Below, one piece after another: positions 35,286-43,918 of a DNA stretch of 64,000 nt. This DNA comes from an uncultured Parabacteroides sp. (GTDB lineage Bacteria; Bacteroidota; Bacteroidia; Bacteroidales; Tannerellaceae): assembly GCA_944325355.1 (NCBI GenBank), contig CALUZS010000004.1, forward strand, positions 1-64,000, given 5' to 3'. Every line of letters starts with the position of its first letter. Position 1 is the first letter of the stretch. The notes under the pieces were generated by a model. The model did no database searches. It had not been told where the DNA came from and saw only the letters and a program-made list of their open reading frames with translations. The position numbers and the translations under genes were made by a program.

Positions 35286-37385
35286 CTATTGTTTCAACCA
35301 TTTGTCGAGCCATTTGAAGAATGTGCGTTGCCAAAGTACGCCGTTCTGTGGTTTTAATACCCAATGGTTTTCGTCCGGGTAAATCAGCAGTTCGGCAGGT
35401 ATGCCACGCAACACGGCGGCATTGAAAGCAGCCATTCCCTGGTTTGCCAATATTCGGTAATCTTTTTCGCCATGGATGCAGAGGATGGGCGTGTCCCAAT
35501 TGTCGACGAATCGGTGCGGCGAGTTGGCGAATGTACGTTGAGCTGTTGCGTTTTCCTTTTCCCAATAGGCGCCACCCATGTCCCAGTTGGCAAACCACAT
35601 CTCTTCCGTTTCAAGATATTGCATCTCCATGTTGAAAATACCGTCGTGCGCGATGAATGCTTTGAAACGTTTGTCGTGGTGACCGGCTAACCAATAGACG
35701 GAGAACCCTCCGAAGCTTGCTCCGACGCATCCCAGGTGTTCTTTATCGACAAACGGTTCTTTTGCAAATTCATCGATTGCCGTCAGGTAATCTTTCATGC
35801 ATTGTCCGCCGTAGTCTCCACTGACCGCTTCGTTCCATTCATGTCCGAAGCCCGGCAATCCGCGTCGATTGGGAGCTACGATGATATAGTCGTGGGCTGC
35901 CATAATCTGGAAGTTCCAGCGGTATGACCAGAATTGGCTGACGGGAGATTGCGGTCCTCCTTCGCAGTAGAGCAATGTCGGGTATTTCTTGTTTGGATCG
36001 AACTGTGGCGGATAGATAATCCATGTCAACATCTCTTTCCCGTCGGTCGTTTTCATCCAGCGGGGCTCTACTTTCCCGAACTCCAGTTGGTCGTATATGT
36101 GTTTGTTTTCAGTTGTCAGTTGGTTTACCTGGTGGTCTTCCGCAAGGCTGACAGCATAAATTTCATCTGCCATGCTCATCGAGTGACGGGTTGTTATCAG
36201 TTTGTCTCCGCATAAGGCGACCGACGCATAATCGTAGGTCCCGTCGGTCAGCTTGGTGATTTTATCCTCTGCACCTAGCATTACCTGGTAGATGTGCGAT
36301 TCCCCGTGCCATACCGCTGTGAAGTAGAAACCTGTGGACTGTTCGTTCCAGATGAATCCGTCCACGTTTGTGTCAAGCGCTTTGCTTACAAATGCCTTCT
36401 TCCCGGTTGCGAGGTCCATTACCATTAGCCGGTTCAAATCGGCTTCGTATCCGTCGCGCTCCATGCTTTGCCAAGCGATGTATTTCCCATCAGGTGAATA
36501 TTGCGGATTGGTGTCGTACCCCATCATTCCTTCCGTCAGATTCTTTGTCTCTTTAGTGTTCAGGTCGTATTCGTAAATGTCAGAGTTGGTTGATACCGCA
36601 TACGCTTTTCCGGTCTTTTTTCGGGATGTGTAAGCGATTTTGTCGGAAGACGTGTTCCATGCAAGCTGTTCGATGCCGCCGAACGGTTTCATGGGCGACT
36701 CGTACGGTTCTCCTTCCATGATGTCGGTCGCTTCGCCTACGCTGTCTCCATTGAAATCGGCTACGAACGGATGTGGAGCGGTAGTGACCCATTCGTCCCA
36801 ATGTTTGTACATAAGATCGGTGATGACTCTTCCTGTGGCTTTTGGAAGATCCGGATATTTGTCAGCCGTACTTGGAATGGTCTTTACCTGTGCCACGAAC
36901 AAAAGATGTTTTTCATCCGGCGAGAAACGGAAACCTTCGATATTTCCATCGAAATGTGAGAGTTGTTTTTTTCCTGTCCCGTCGGGGTTCATCTCCCATA
37001 CCTGGCTGCTGCCGCTTTCGGTGGAGAGATATGCGATTTTTGTCCCGTTCTTTATCCAGACCGCTTGGTTTTCAGAAAAAGCGGAGTGGGTAATTTGCTT
37101 ATTGTCCGAACCGTCGGCATTCATAACGAACAGTTCCCGGTTGCTTTTGTCGGCAGGTACGCTGTAATAGGCAACAGAATATACTATTTTCTGTCCATCG
37201 GGAGAAACATTCACATCCCCGATTCGTCCCATGGCCCAAAGAGCTTCGGGAGAAAACCTTCCGTCGGGAATCTTAATGTCCGAGCGTCCGATTAATTCTT
37301 TTCCGTCGGATTGTCCCATTTCCGACGAACATGCGTTCAATAGTACCGACATTGCCATGATTGTAATTCCTATCGCTTTATTCAT
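35286..37385 (-). CDS. S9-family serine peptidase lipoprotein (dipeptidyl or acylaminoacyl peptidase type)
   Basis: The 699-residue protein has a lipobox (LLNAC at 15-19), then a beta-propeller built from WD40-like PD40 repeats (SPDGQKIVYS, SPDGKYIAW). The alpha/beta-hydrolase domain follows from about 440: catalytic Ser in GASFGG near residue 557, Asp in HGEKDYR near 640 and His in ENHWVL near 671. S9 peptidases take oligopeptides of limited size. As a surface or periplasmic lipoprotein it could feed the peptide pool of an asaccharolytic lifestyle. No other peptidase gene is adjacent; it is monocistronic. Confidence 0.93.
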   Translation of the reverse strand: MNKAIGITIMAMSVLLNACSSEMGQSDGKELIGRSDIKIPDGRFSPEALWAMGRIGDVNVSPDGQKIVYSVAYYSVPADKSNRELFVMNADGSDNKQITHSAFSENQAVWIKNGTKIAYLSTESGSSQVWEMNPDGTGKKQLSHFDGNIEGFRFSPDEKHLLFVAQVKTIPSTADKYPDLPKATGRVITDLMYKHWDEWVTTAPHPFVADFNGDSVGEATDIMEGEPYESPMKPFGGIEQLAWNTSSDKIAYTSRKKTGKAYAVSTNSDIYEYDLNTKETKNLTEGMMGYDTNPQYSPDGKYIAWQSMERDGYEADLNRLMVMDLATGKKAFVSKALDTNVDGFIWNEQSTGFYFTAVWHGESHIYQVMLGAEDKITKLTDGTYDYASVALCGDKLITTRHSMSMADEIYAVSLAEDHQVNQLTTENKHIYDQLEFGKVEPRWMKTTDGKEMLTWIIYPPQFDPNKKYPTLLYCEGGPQSPVSQFWSYRWNFQIMAAHDYIIVAPNRRGLPGFGHEWNEAVSGDYGGQCMKDYLTAIDEFAKEPFVDKEHLGCVGASFGGFSVYWLAGHHDKRFKAFIAHDGIFNMEMQYLETEEMWFANWDMGGAYWEKENATAQRTFANSPHRFVDNWDTPILCIHGEKDYRILANQGMAAFNAAVLRGIPAELLIYPDENHWVLKPQNGVLWQRTFFKWLDKWLKQ

Positions 37386-37535
37386 AATGGTTTAAATATT
37401 TACATTTTTAGCGCGAAAGTAGTAAATATAATTTATATCTTTGTGCCGGAAACGGTATAATCTTTATATGGAATATGGAGAGGAAGAGCCGTTCCTTGGG
37501 AAAAGAGAACGATTGTACTAAAAAGTAAAATTAAT

Positions 37536-38024
37536 ATGAAGAAAATTTGGTTATTAGGAGCAGCTGTTTGCATGGTTTTATCGTTAGGCTCTTGCAAACC
37601 GAAACAGAGTGCTTATAAGGCTGCTTATGAACAGGCAAAGGCAAAGGAATCGGCTGCACCTGTGGAAGAAGTTGTGGAAGAAGAGGAAGTAGAACCGGTG
37701 TCTGACCCCGAACCGGAAACCGCTCCTGTTGCGACAAAAACAGAAAATATCAAGCCGGTTGCCGGAGAAAATGGTGACCATTTGAAGCGTTACAGTGTGG
37801 TAATTGGCAGTTTCAAAAATAAAACAAACGCTTATAGCTTGAAAGAGCGTATGCAAAAGAAAGGATACAATGCCGTTCTTGGAGAAAACGAGCAGGGTAT
37901 GCTCCGCGTAATCGTGACAAGTTTTGATGTAAAAGCGGACGCAGCAGCTAGTCGGGATGATATAAAAAGGAAATATGCTCCGGAGTTCCAGGATGCATGG
38001 ATTCTTGAAAAAGCAGGCTATTAA
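37536..38024 (+). CDS. SPOR-domain lipoprotein
   Basis: The 162-residue protein has a lipobox (LSLGSC at 15-20). A Glu/Val/Pro-rich linker (about 38-75) follows, then a C-terminal SPOR domain (about 80-160: RYSVVIGSFKNKTNAYSLKERM, and DAWILEKAGY at the end). SPOR domains bind denuded septal peptidoglycan, so the protein may act at division sites. TATCTTTG at 37436-37443 is a full -7 box about 90 bases upstream, without a clear -33. Confidence 0.85.
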   Translation: MKKIWLLGAAVCMVLSLGSCKPKQSAYKAAYEQAKAKESAAPVEEVVEEEEVEPVSDPEPETAPVATKTENIKPVAGENGDHLKRYSVVIGSFKNKTNAYSLKERMQKKGYNAVLGENEQGMLRVIVTSFDVKADAAASRDDIKRKYAPEFQDAWILEKAGY

Positions 38025-38048
38025 TTATATAGTGTCAGATAAGAGAAA

Positions 38049-38088
38049 GGAACAGCCTGGAGAAAATTCTCCGGGCTGTTTTTGTTTT
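38049..38088 (+). terminator. Intrinsic terminator after the SPOR gene
   Basis: AACAGCCTGGAGAA (38049-38062) pairs with TTCTCCGGGCTGTT (38065-38078, with one T-G pair), followed by TTTGTTTTTAT on the + strand. Confidence 0.88.
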
Positions 38089-38915
38089 TATACGATTTTG
38101 TTGATGTTAGCGAGCGCAGCTCCTATTGCCGTCCGGTATTCGGCGTGGGAGGGGATATGGAATTTGACATGGTAGATATTTTCCATGTACGAAAAAATGG
38201 TCTTGCATTGGGGTAATTGCGTAAGGTTGCCAATCAGAACGAAGTCTTTGATGGGGGTGTTCAACGCCGACAGTACGGCAGAAGCGCCGATGGTTTGTAA
38301 TACCATATAGATTAATCCAATGGCTATATCCGCATCAGAAGTGTTGCTGGTCACTTTCCCCAACAGGGAAGCGGTCGCTTCCAATGGAAGCCCTGGCAAT
38401 GCCATGTTGCAGATATCTTTTATTTTTAGATTGACGTTCTCAATGTTTCCTTGCGATGCCAGTTCAGATAGCTTGTGGATGTCGTTCGTCTTCAGCAGCA
38501 ATTGAGACAATCCTTGCAGTGTACCTCCTCCAATACCTAAGCCACCGGTATGTTCGATGCCATTTTCGTTTACCAATACAAAAGATGTTCCGGTTCCCAT
38601 GCTGACTACAATCAAGTTTTCCAAGTTGCTCCCATAACAGGCTCCTAATCCGTTGGCGAGAAATTCATCAACTTTCTTTGTCGGCAAGCCGTACAAATTG
38701 CCATCAACGTAGGCGCTTCCTACTCCCGTCAGGACAACCTGTTCAACTTCTTCCAGATTGATTTCGTTATCATATATGTATTTGCCGAACGCCCCGAAAA
38801 GGGATGTAATCGGATCGATTGCTTTGATGAACATTGGAGAAAGTATTTGTCCGCCGTTTATTCCAATTATCTTTGTCGTGCTTCCTCCGACGTCGATTCC
38901 TATTGTCAGTCCCAT
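38088..38915 (-). CDS. coaW: Type II pantothenate kinase
   Basis: CoaW phosphorylates pantothenate, the first step of coenzyme A synthesis. The 275-residue protein has the ASKHA-fold motifs: GIDVGGSTTKIIG at residue 6, SMGTGTSFVLV near 105 and GGLGIGGGTLQGL near 123. Type II enzymes (eukaryotic and staphylococcal type) are usually not feedback-inhibited by coenzyme A in the way type I enzymes are. It is a single gene that converges on the SPOR gene. The 3' end abuts the terminator of the neighbour. Confidence 0.87.
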   Translation of the reverse strand: MGLTIGIDVGGSTTKIIGINGGQILSPMFIKAIDPITSLFGAFGKYIYDNEINLEEVEQVVLTGVGSAYVDGNLYGLPTKKVDEFLANGLGACYGSNLENLIVVSMGTGTSFVLVNENGIEHTGGLGIGGGTLQGLSQLLLKTNDIHKLSELASQGNIENVNLKIKDICNMALPGLPLEATASLLGKVTSNTSDADIAIGLIYMVLQTIGASAVLSALNTPIKDFVLIGNLTQLPQCKTIFSYMENIYHVKFHIPSHAEYRTAIGAALANINKIV

Positions 38916-39020
38916 AAATGTGCTTAGTTAAAATTCTGCGACAAAAATAGTAATTATAAAGTTAATTCACCCAACAATAAAATGGTTATCTTTGTTATGT
39001 TTCAGTAATCTAAAAAGTTT

Positions 39021-39956
39021 ATGAATCGGATAAAGAAAAATTTGACAGAATTGATAGGTCATACCCCGCTATTGGAGTTGGAAAGATACAATTTATATAA
39101 GCATGTCGGGGCGACCATTGTCGCAAAACTGGAATATTTTAACCCAGGAGGGAGTATTAAGGATCGTATTGCTTTGGGAATGTTAGAAGACGCCGAAAGG
39201 AAGTCTCTTATAAAACCGGGGGCAACGATTATAGAGCCGACCAGCGGGAATACAGGAATCGGTTTGGCGTGGATTGCGGCAATAAAGCATTATAGGCTGA
39301 TTCTGACCATGCCGGAGACGATGAGTCGGGAGCGTAGGATGTTGCTTAAGGCATTGGGTGCGGAACTTGTGCTGACGCCAGGAGCAGAAGGCATGGATGG
39401 TGCTGTCAGGAAAGCGCTTTCGTTGCAAAAGGAGATAGACGGTTCTATCGTGTTGCAGCAGTTTGAAAACTTGGCAAATCCTCAGAGCCATGTATTTACG
39501 ACGGCGGAAGAAATTTGGAACGATACGGATGGCAAAGTAGACATACTGGTTTCCGCCGTAGGTACCGGAGGAACGATTACCGGAGTGGCAGATGGTTTGA
39601 AAAAACACAATCCGGATATTCGGGTCGTGGCGGTTGAACCCAGCAATTCGCCGGTGTTGTCGGGCGGTAAAGCCGGTCCTCATAAAATACAAGGAATCGG
39701 AGCGGGATTTGTTCCGGTTATCTATAATGCCGGTTTGGTGGATGAAATCATTACGGTATCGGATGAGGATGCGATTTCGACCAGCCGGGAGTTGTCAAAG
39801 AAAGAAGGCGTGTTGGTCGGCATCTCTTCGGGCGCAGCATTATGGGCAGCAACCCAACTTGCCTTACGGACGGAGAATAATGGGAAAATGATTGTCGTGA
39901 TACTTCCGGATACGGGAGAACGTTATTTGTCGACAGCCTTGTTCGATTTTGAGTAA
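39021..39956 (+). CDS. cysK: Cysteine synthase A (O-acetylserine sulfhydrylase)
   Basis: CysK makes cysteine from O-acetylserine and sulfide with PLP. The 311-residue protein has the PLP-Lys segment [10 protein letters not shown] near residue 42, [13 protein letters not shown] near 74 and [12 protein letters not shown] near 178. A TATCTTTG box lies at 38987-38994. It is divergent from coaW and convergent with the Tat genes, so it is monocistronic; the serine acetyltransferase cysE is not nearby. Confidence 0.95.
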   Translation: MNRIKKNLTELIGHTPLLELERYNLYKHVGATIVAKLEYFNPGGSIKDRIALGMLEDAERKSLIKPGATIIEPTSGNTGIGLAWIAAIKHYRLILTMPETMSRERRMLLKALGAELVLTPGAEGMDGAVRKALSLQKEIDGSIVLQQFENLANPQSHVFTTAEEIWNDTDGKVDILVSAVGTGGTITGVADGLKKHNPDIRVVAVEPSNSPVLSGGKAGPHKIQGIGAGFVPVIYNAGLVDEIITVSDEDAISTSRELSKKEGVLVGISSGAALWAATQLALRTENNGKMIVVILPDTGERYLSTALFDFE

Positions 39957-40017
39957 ATGAATGACCTTTTTATATGGATATGGTTTTTATCCAATAGGAT
40001 TACCAATATATGATAAG

Positions 40018-40057
40018 AAGAGCTGCCCCGTCGATATATTCGGGGCAGCTCTTTTAC
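40018..40057. terminator. Bidirectional terminator between cysK and tatC
   Basis: AAGAGCTGCCCCG (40018-40030), loop of 10, CGGGGCAGCTCTT (40041-40053), then TT. The perfect 13-bp stem serves cysK on the + strand and tatC on the - strand. Confidence 0.88.
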
Positions 40058-40072
40058 TCTGTATCTAATGCT

Positions 40073-40933
40073 TTATGCGTTTGCAATTGTATTTTCTTCT
40101 TCATCCTCTTCATCTTCGTCTTCTTTGGGCTCTTTGCGTACAAAAAATGCACTCAGCTCATATAACCCGTAAAGAGGGAAAAATACTGCGCCCAATGTGA
40201 ACGGGTCACTACTCGGTGTGATGAACGCAGCGGCAACTAACAATCCGATTATGGCGTGCCGACGGTACTTATGGAAAAATCCCCGGTGTAGGATGCCTAT
40301 TTTAGATAATAACCAGGATACTAATGGCATCTCAAAAACGACACCCATGATGAATACCAACATCAGAAAGTTGTTCATGTAGGAATCCAACGAAACTTGT
40401 TCGGTGATGGCCGCACTTAATTGATAAGTTGCCAAAAAACGTAAAGTTAGCGGAAAAACTAACAGATATCCTACCGAACAACCGATGAAAAACATGATGG
40501 TTCCGAAGAGAAATACCCAACGGACGTTCTTTTTCTCGTTTTCATAGAGCGCCGGACTGATAAACTTCCAAATCTCCCACATTAAATAAGGAAATGTAAG
40601 TACTAAAGCCAACCAGAAAGAGGTCGACATATGTGTGAAAAATTGGGATGCCAGCTTGATGTTTACGATGTCTACGTGGAAATTATCGTTGCAAAAATCC
40701 GGTAGTACGTTGAAATATTCACTTTTGTCAACCAGCCATTGGTTCAGGCTGCATAGCCAACGGTAGAAAATAAAATCGGAGTAGCAAGGAGCCATTATGA
40801 CTTTGTCGAACAAAGTCGGCATGAATGCAAAACTCCCAATTGCAAAGATGAAAAGAGCCAATATGGAACGAAACAGAGTCCAACGAAGTTCTTCCAGGTG
40901 GTCCCAGAATGACATTTCATTTTGTTGTTCCAT
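40073..40933 (-). CDS. tatC: Sec-independent protein translocase TatC
   Basis: TatC is the core receptor of the twin-arginine translocase and binds folded cargo with RR signals. The 286-residue protein has six membrane segments. It starts with the family N-terminal motif MSFWDHLEELRW near residue 7. A long C-terminal tail of Asp/Glu residues (about 266-286) is an extension beyond the usual end. It is 3 bases downstream of tatA. Confidence 0.95.
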   Translation of the reverse strand: MEQQNEMSFWDHLEELRWTLFRSILALFIFAIGSFAFMPTLFDKVIMAPCYSDFIFYRWLCSLNQWLVDKSEYFNVLPDFCNDNFHVDIVNIKLASQFFTHMSTSFWLALVLTFPYLMWEIWKFISPALYENEKKNVRWVFLFGTIMFFIGCSVGYLLVFPLTLRFLATYQLSAAITEQVSLDSYMNNFLMLVFIMGVVFEMPLVSWLLSKIGILHRGFFHKYRRHAIIGLLVAAAFITPSSDPFTLGAVFFPLYGLYELSAFFVRKEPKEDEDEEDEEENTIANA

Positions 40934-40936
40934 AAA

Positions 40937-41137
40937 TTATTTTTTCTCGTTCTCTGTATCGTCTACTTTTATATCGTCTTCCAATCCTTTAACGCCGTCT
41001 TTGAAGTTTTTCACTCCTTTACCGATACCTTTCATCAATTCTGGAATTTTCTTTCCGCCGAACAGAAGTAATACGATAATGGCGATGATGATAATTTCGC
41101 CTGTTCCTAAGTTTCCAATAAAAAGTAATTCGTTCAT
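40937..41137 (-). CDS. tatA: TatA/TatE-type Sec-independent translocase subunit
   Basis: The 66-residue protein has one N-terminal membrane helix (about 10-27) with the [14 protein letters not shown] amphipathic helix, and an acidic C-terminus. It forms the size-adaptable Tat pore. No separate TatB is seen, as in minimal TatA-TatC systems. A TATCTTTG box on the minus strand (41187-41194) lies about 50 bases upstream. A plausible cargo is the FAD oxidoreductase at 45.2 kb. Confidence 0.93.
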   Translation of the reverse strand: MNELLFIGNLGTGEIIIIAIIVLLLFGGKKIPELMKGIGKGVKNFKDGVKGLEDDIKVDDTENEKK

Positions 41138-41284
41138 TGTAATATTGTATTTAATTTAATCGGTTAATAGATTTTGTTTACGGGGACAAAGATAGTATTT
41201 GTAATGAATAGAACTGTAATTCTTATAAAATTATTACTTTTGCAGCGTCTTAAAAATCTGAAATTAGAAAATTATTAGAAAAAA

Positions 41285-42166
41285 ATGAAAGCGTATGTAT
41301 TTCCCGGTCAGGGAGCCCAATTCGTAGGAATGGGTAAGGATTTATATGAAAACGATTCTTTAGCGAAGGAGTTGTTTGAGAAAGCAAATGAAATTTTGGG
41401 TTTCCGTATTACCGATTTGATGTTTGCTGGTACGGATGATGATTTGAAACAGACAAAGGTTACTCAGCCGGCAGTCTTTTTGCATTCGGTAATTCTTGCC
41501 AAGACTTTGGGAGACCAATTCAAACCGGACATGGTAGCCGGTCACTCGTTGGGTGAATTTTCCGCACTCGTTGCAGCCGGAGCGCTCTCTTTTGAAGATG
41601 GACTTGTGTTGGTTTCTAAACGTGCGATGGCTATGCAAAAAGCTTGCGAAGCGACACCGTCGACGATGGCTGCCGTATTGGCTTTGCCGGATGCCACTGT
41701 GGAAGAAATCTGTGCGAGCATAGAAAATGAAGTTGTGGTATGTGCCAACTATAATTGTCCGGGTCAGCTGGTTATTTCAGGGAGTATTCCCGGTATTGAT
41801 GCCGCTTGTGAAAAGGCATTGGCAGCAGGTGCAAAACGCGCTTTGAAGTTGAAAGTGGGCGGTGCATTCCATTCACCGTTGATGGAACCGGCAAGGACGG
41901 AACTCCAGGCTGCCATAGAAACTACCACGTTCAATGTTCCTGTTTGTCCGGTGTACCAGAATGTCAGCACAGTAGCTGAAACCTGTCCGGATACGATCAA
42001 GAAGAATTTGATTGCCCAATTGACAGCTCCGGTACGTTGGACACAGAGTGTACAGAATATGATAGCGGACGGTGCCGACCATTTCATCGAACTTGGTCCG
42101 GGTAGTGTACTTCAAGGCTTGATAAAAAAGATAAATAAGGAAGTTATTGCAGAAGGAAGACAATAG
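41285..42166 (+). CDS. fabD: Malonyl-CoA:ACP transacylase
   Basis: FabD loads malonyl groups onto acyl carrier protein for fatty-acid synthesis. The 293-residue protein has GQGAQFVGMGKDL at residue 7, the catalytic Ser in GHSLGEFSAL near 87, and the GAFHSPLM His near 199. A TACTTTTG box at 41235-41242 is the likely -7. It is divergent from tatA. The other fab genes are not nearby. Confidence 0.95.
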   Translation: MKAYVFPGQGAQFVGMGKDLYENDSLAKELFEKANEILGFRITDLMFAGTDDDLKQTKVTQPAVFLHSVILAKTLGDQFKPDMVAGHSLGEFSALVAAGALSFEDGLVLVSKRAMAMQKACEATPSTMAAVLALPDATVEEICASIENEVVVCANYNCPGQLVISGSIPGIDAACEKALAAGAKRALKLKVGGAFHSPLMEPARTELQAAIETTTFNVPVCPVYQNVSTVAETCPDTIKKNLIAQLTAPVRWTQSVQNMIADGADHFIELGPGSVLQGLIKKINKEVIAEGRQ

Positions 42167-42195
42167 CAGACAGATAGACATATATTTAATTTAAT

Positions 42196-42245
42196 AAGGG
42201 CGTATTCTTTTTTCATGGCTATTGGAAGAGAATACGCCTTTTCGT
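42196..42245 (+). terminator. Terminator of fabD, overlapping the next promoter
   Basis: GGCGTATTCT (42199-42208) pairs with AGAATACGCC (42229-42238), with outer A/G-T pairs, followed by an interrupted T-run. The downstream arm lies inside the promoter for the MATE gene. Confidence 0.7.
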
Positions 42246-42252
42246 ATTTTTG
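42221..42252 (+). promoter_or_regulatory. Promoter of the MATE gene
   Basis: ATTG (42221-42224), 20 bases, TATTTTTG (42245-42252). The -33 box is in the loop of the preceding terminator hairpin. The start codon is 25 bases after the -7 box. Confidence 0.7.
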
Positions 42253-42276
42253 TCCCCCGAAAAGAAGAGAGGTTAG

Positions 42277-43599
42277 ATGAGATACACAAACAAAGAAATT
42301 CTGAAGATTGCATTCCCTGTATTGGCGAGTTTGTTGATGGAGCATTTGATTGGATTGACCGATACTGCTTATCTCGGGCGGGTCGGGAAAGTTGAATTAG
42401 GAGCTTCGGCATTGGCTGGTGTTTTTTATCTGCTGGTTTATATGCTTGGATTCGGATTCAGTGTCGGTGTGCAGGTAATGATAGCGCGCCGGAATGGCGA
42501 AGGCAATTATAAGGAAATCGGGGGAATATTTATGCAGGGTGTCTCTTTTCTGCTTCTCCTTGCATTGGTGTTGTGTTTGTCATCTATCTATTTTTCTCCA
42601 TATATTTTGGGCATGTTGATTGAGTCGGATGCGGTGTACCAGGCAACGTTAAGTTATTTGAACTGGCGCGTGCTGGGATTCTTTTTCTCATTCATCGCAG
42701 TGATGTATCGTGCATTTTACATCGGGACGACACATACCAAGATGCTTACCGCCAATTCTGTGGTAATGGTGCTGACCAATGTAGTGCTGAATTATATTCT
42801 AATTTTCGGAAAGCTGGGATTCCCGGCATTGGGTATTGCCGGGGCGGCGATTGCTTCGGTATTGGCAGAAGCAACTTCGGTTATTTTTTTCACTCTGTAT
42901 ACATGGAAAAAGATTGATTGGAAGAAATATGAGATGTTCACATTCCCCGGTGTAGACTGGAAGTTACTGAAACAGATTCTAAGCATTTCCGTTTGGGTAA
43001 TGGTGCAGAACGGGATTACCTTTTCCGCTTGGTTTATCTTCTTCGTTTCCGTTGAACATTTGGGGGAAGATGAATTGGCGATAACAAATGTGGTAAGAAG
43101 TATTTCTTCCTTCATGTTTATGTTCATAAGTGCATTTGGGTCAACCTGCAGCTCTCTTATAAGTAATTTGATTGGTGCCGGGGAATCAGCGCAAGTGACC
43201 TCCCTTTGTCGGAAGATGGTGAAGTTATGTTACTGTTTCGTACTTCCGATTGGTTTGTTGCTTGCCGCATTTCCGGAATTGCCGCTGCGGATTTATACAG
43301 ATGATTTGGAATTGGTGGCGAGGTCTGTTCCCTCCTTGTGGGTGATGTTGTCGTCTTATCTGATAGGAGTTCCGGCATATATCGTCTTTTTCAGTGTCTC
43401 TGGAACAGGCAATACGCAAGTTGCCTTTAAGTTGGAGCTGGTTAGCGTTTTTGTCTATACATTATATATATTATATGTGGTAATGTACTTGCGGGCAGAT
43501 ATCGCTGTCTGCTGGACGACAGAACATGTTTACGATTTGATGCTGCTTTCTGCTATCTGGTATTTATGGAAAGGCAATTGGCGGCTTAAAAAAATTTGA
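42277..43599 (+). CDS. MATE-family efflux transporter
   Basis: The 440-residue protein has 12 membrane helices in the multidrug and toxin extrusion pattern, with TDTAYLGRVG near residue 28 and the mirrored second half beginning near 225 (ISVWVMVQNG). MATE proteins export cationic drugs, flavins or dyes with Na+ or H+. The substrate is not predictable. The motif LGASALAGVFY near residue 38 is typical for the DinF subgroup. It is a single gene. Confidence 0.92.
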   Translation: MRYTNKEILKIAFPVLASLLMEHLIGLTDTAYLGRVGKVELGASALAGVFYLLVYMLGFGFSVGVQVMIARRNGEGNYKEIGGIFMQGVSFLLLLALVLCLSSIYFSPYILGMLIESDAVYQATLSYLNWRVLGFFFSFIAVMYRAFYIGTTHTKMLTANSVVMVLTNVVLNYILIFGKLGFPALGIAGAAIASVLAEATSVIFFTLYTWKKIDWKKYEMFTFPGVDWKLLKQILSISVWVMVQNGITFSAWFIFFVSVEHLGEDELAITNVVRSISSFMFMFISAFGSTCSSLISNLIGAGESAQVTSLCRKMVKLCYCFVLPIGLLLAAFPELPLRIYTDDLELVARSVPSLWVMLSSYLIGVPAYIVFFSVSGTGNTQVAFKLELVSVFVYTLYILYVVMYLRADIAVCWTTEHVYDLMLLSAIWYLWKGNWRLKKI

Positions 43600-43692
43600 A
43601 TTGTTTTTTTATCGGAATGGCAATGTTTGGCTTGCTTTTTGATGAGAATAGGAAAATAAATGTTGAATATAAAATTAACGGGAGAATAAATT

Positions 43693-43809
43693 ATGGGAGC
43701 AGCAGGAAATAAAAAGCCCAAGAAGCCGGGGAAGAAGCATGAAGCTTCTTATCTTGCCGATGAAGAGTCGCACATGGTGCCGTTGAAGAATAAGAAATAC
43801 AAGAAGTAA
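43693..43809 (+). CDS. 38-residue basic small protein
   Basis: This short frame starts ATGGGAGCAGCAGG after GGAGAATAAATT, which contains a good Shine-Dalgarno GGAG, and encodes 38 residues. The N-half (MGAAGNKKPKKPGKKHEASY) is Lys/Gly/Pro-rich, then comes an acidic stretch (LADEESH) and a basic end (NKKYKK). A T-rich terminator hairpin follows within 20 bases. The size, composition and clean context suggest a real protein, possibly nucleic-acid- or ribosome-binding. It is not part of a longer gene on either strand. Confidence 0.6.
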   Translation: MGAAGNKKPKKPGKKHEASYLADEESHMVPLKNKKYKK

Positions 43810-43825
43810 GTGTTTTGTATTTTGT

Positions 43826-43882
43826 AAGAAGCGTAAAAGATATTTCTGAAAGACGATAAGTGTCTTTTCCGCTTCTTTTTTA
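43826..43882 (+). terminator. Terminator after the small protein gene
   Basis: AAGAAGCG (43826-43833) and AAAAGA pair with TCTTTT and GCTTCTT (43863-43877), followed by a run of Ts. Confidence 0.75.
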
Positions 43883-43918
43883 GGCTAATACCGTTAGCCA
43901 GGCAGGTAATCGGGAAAA

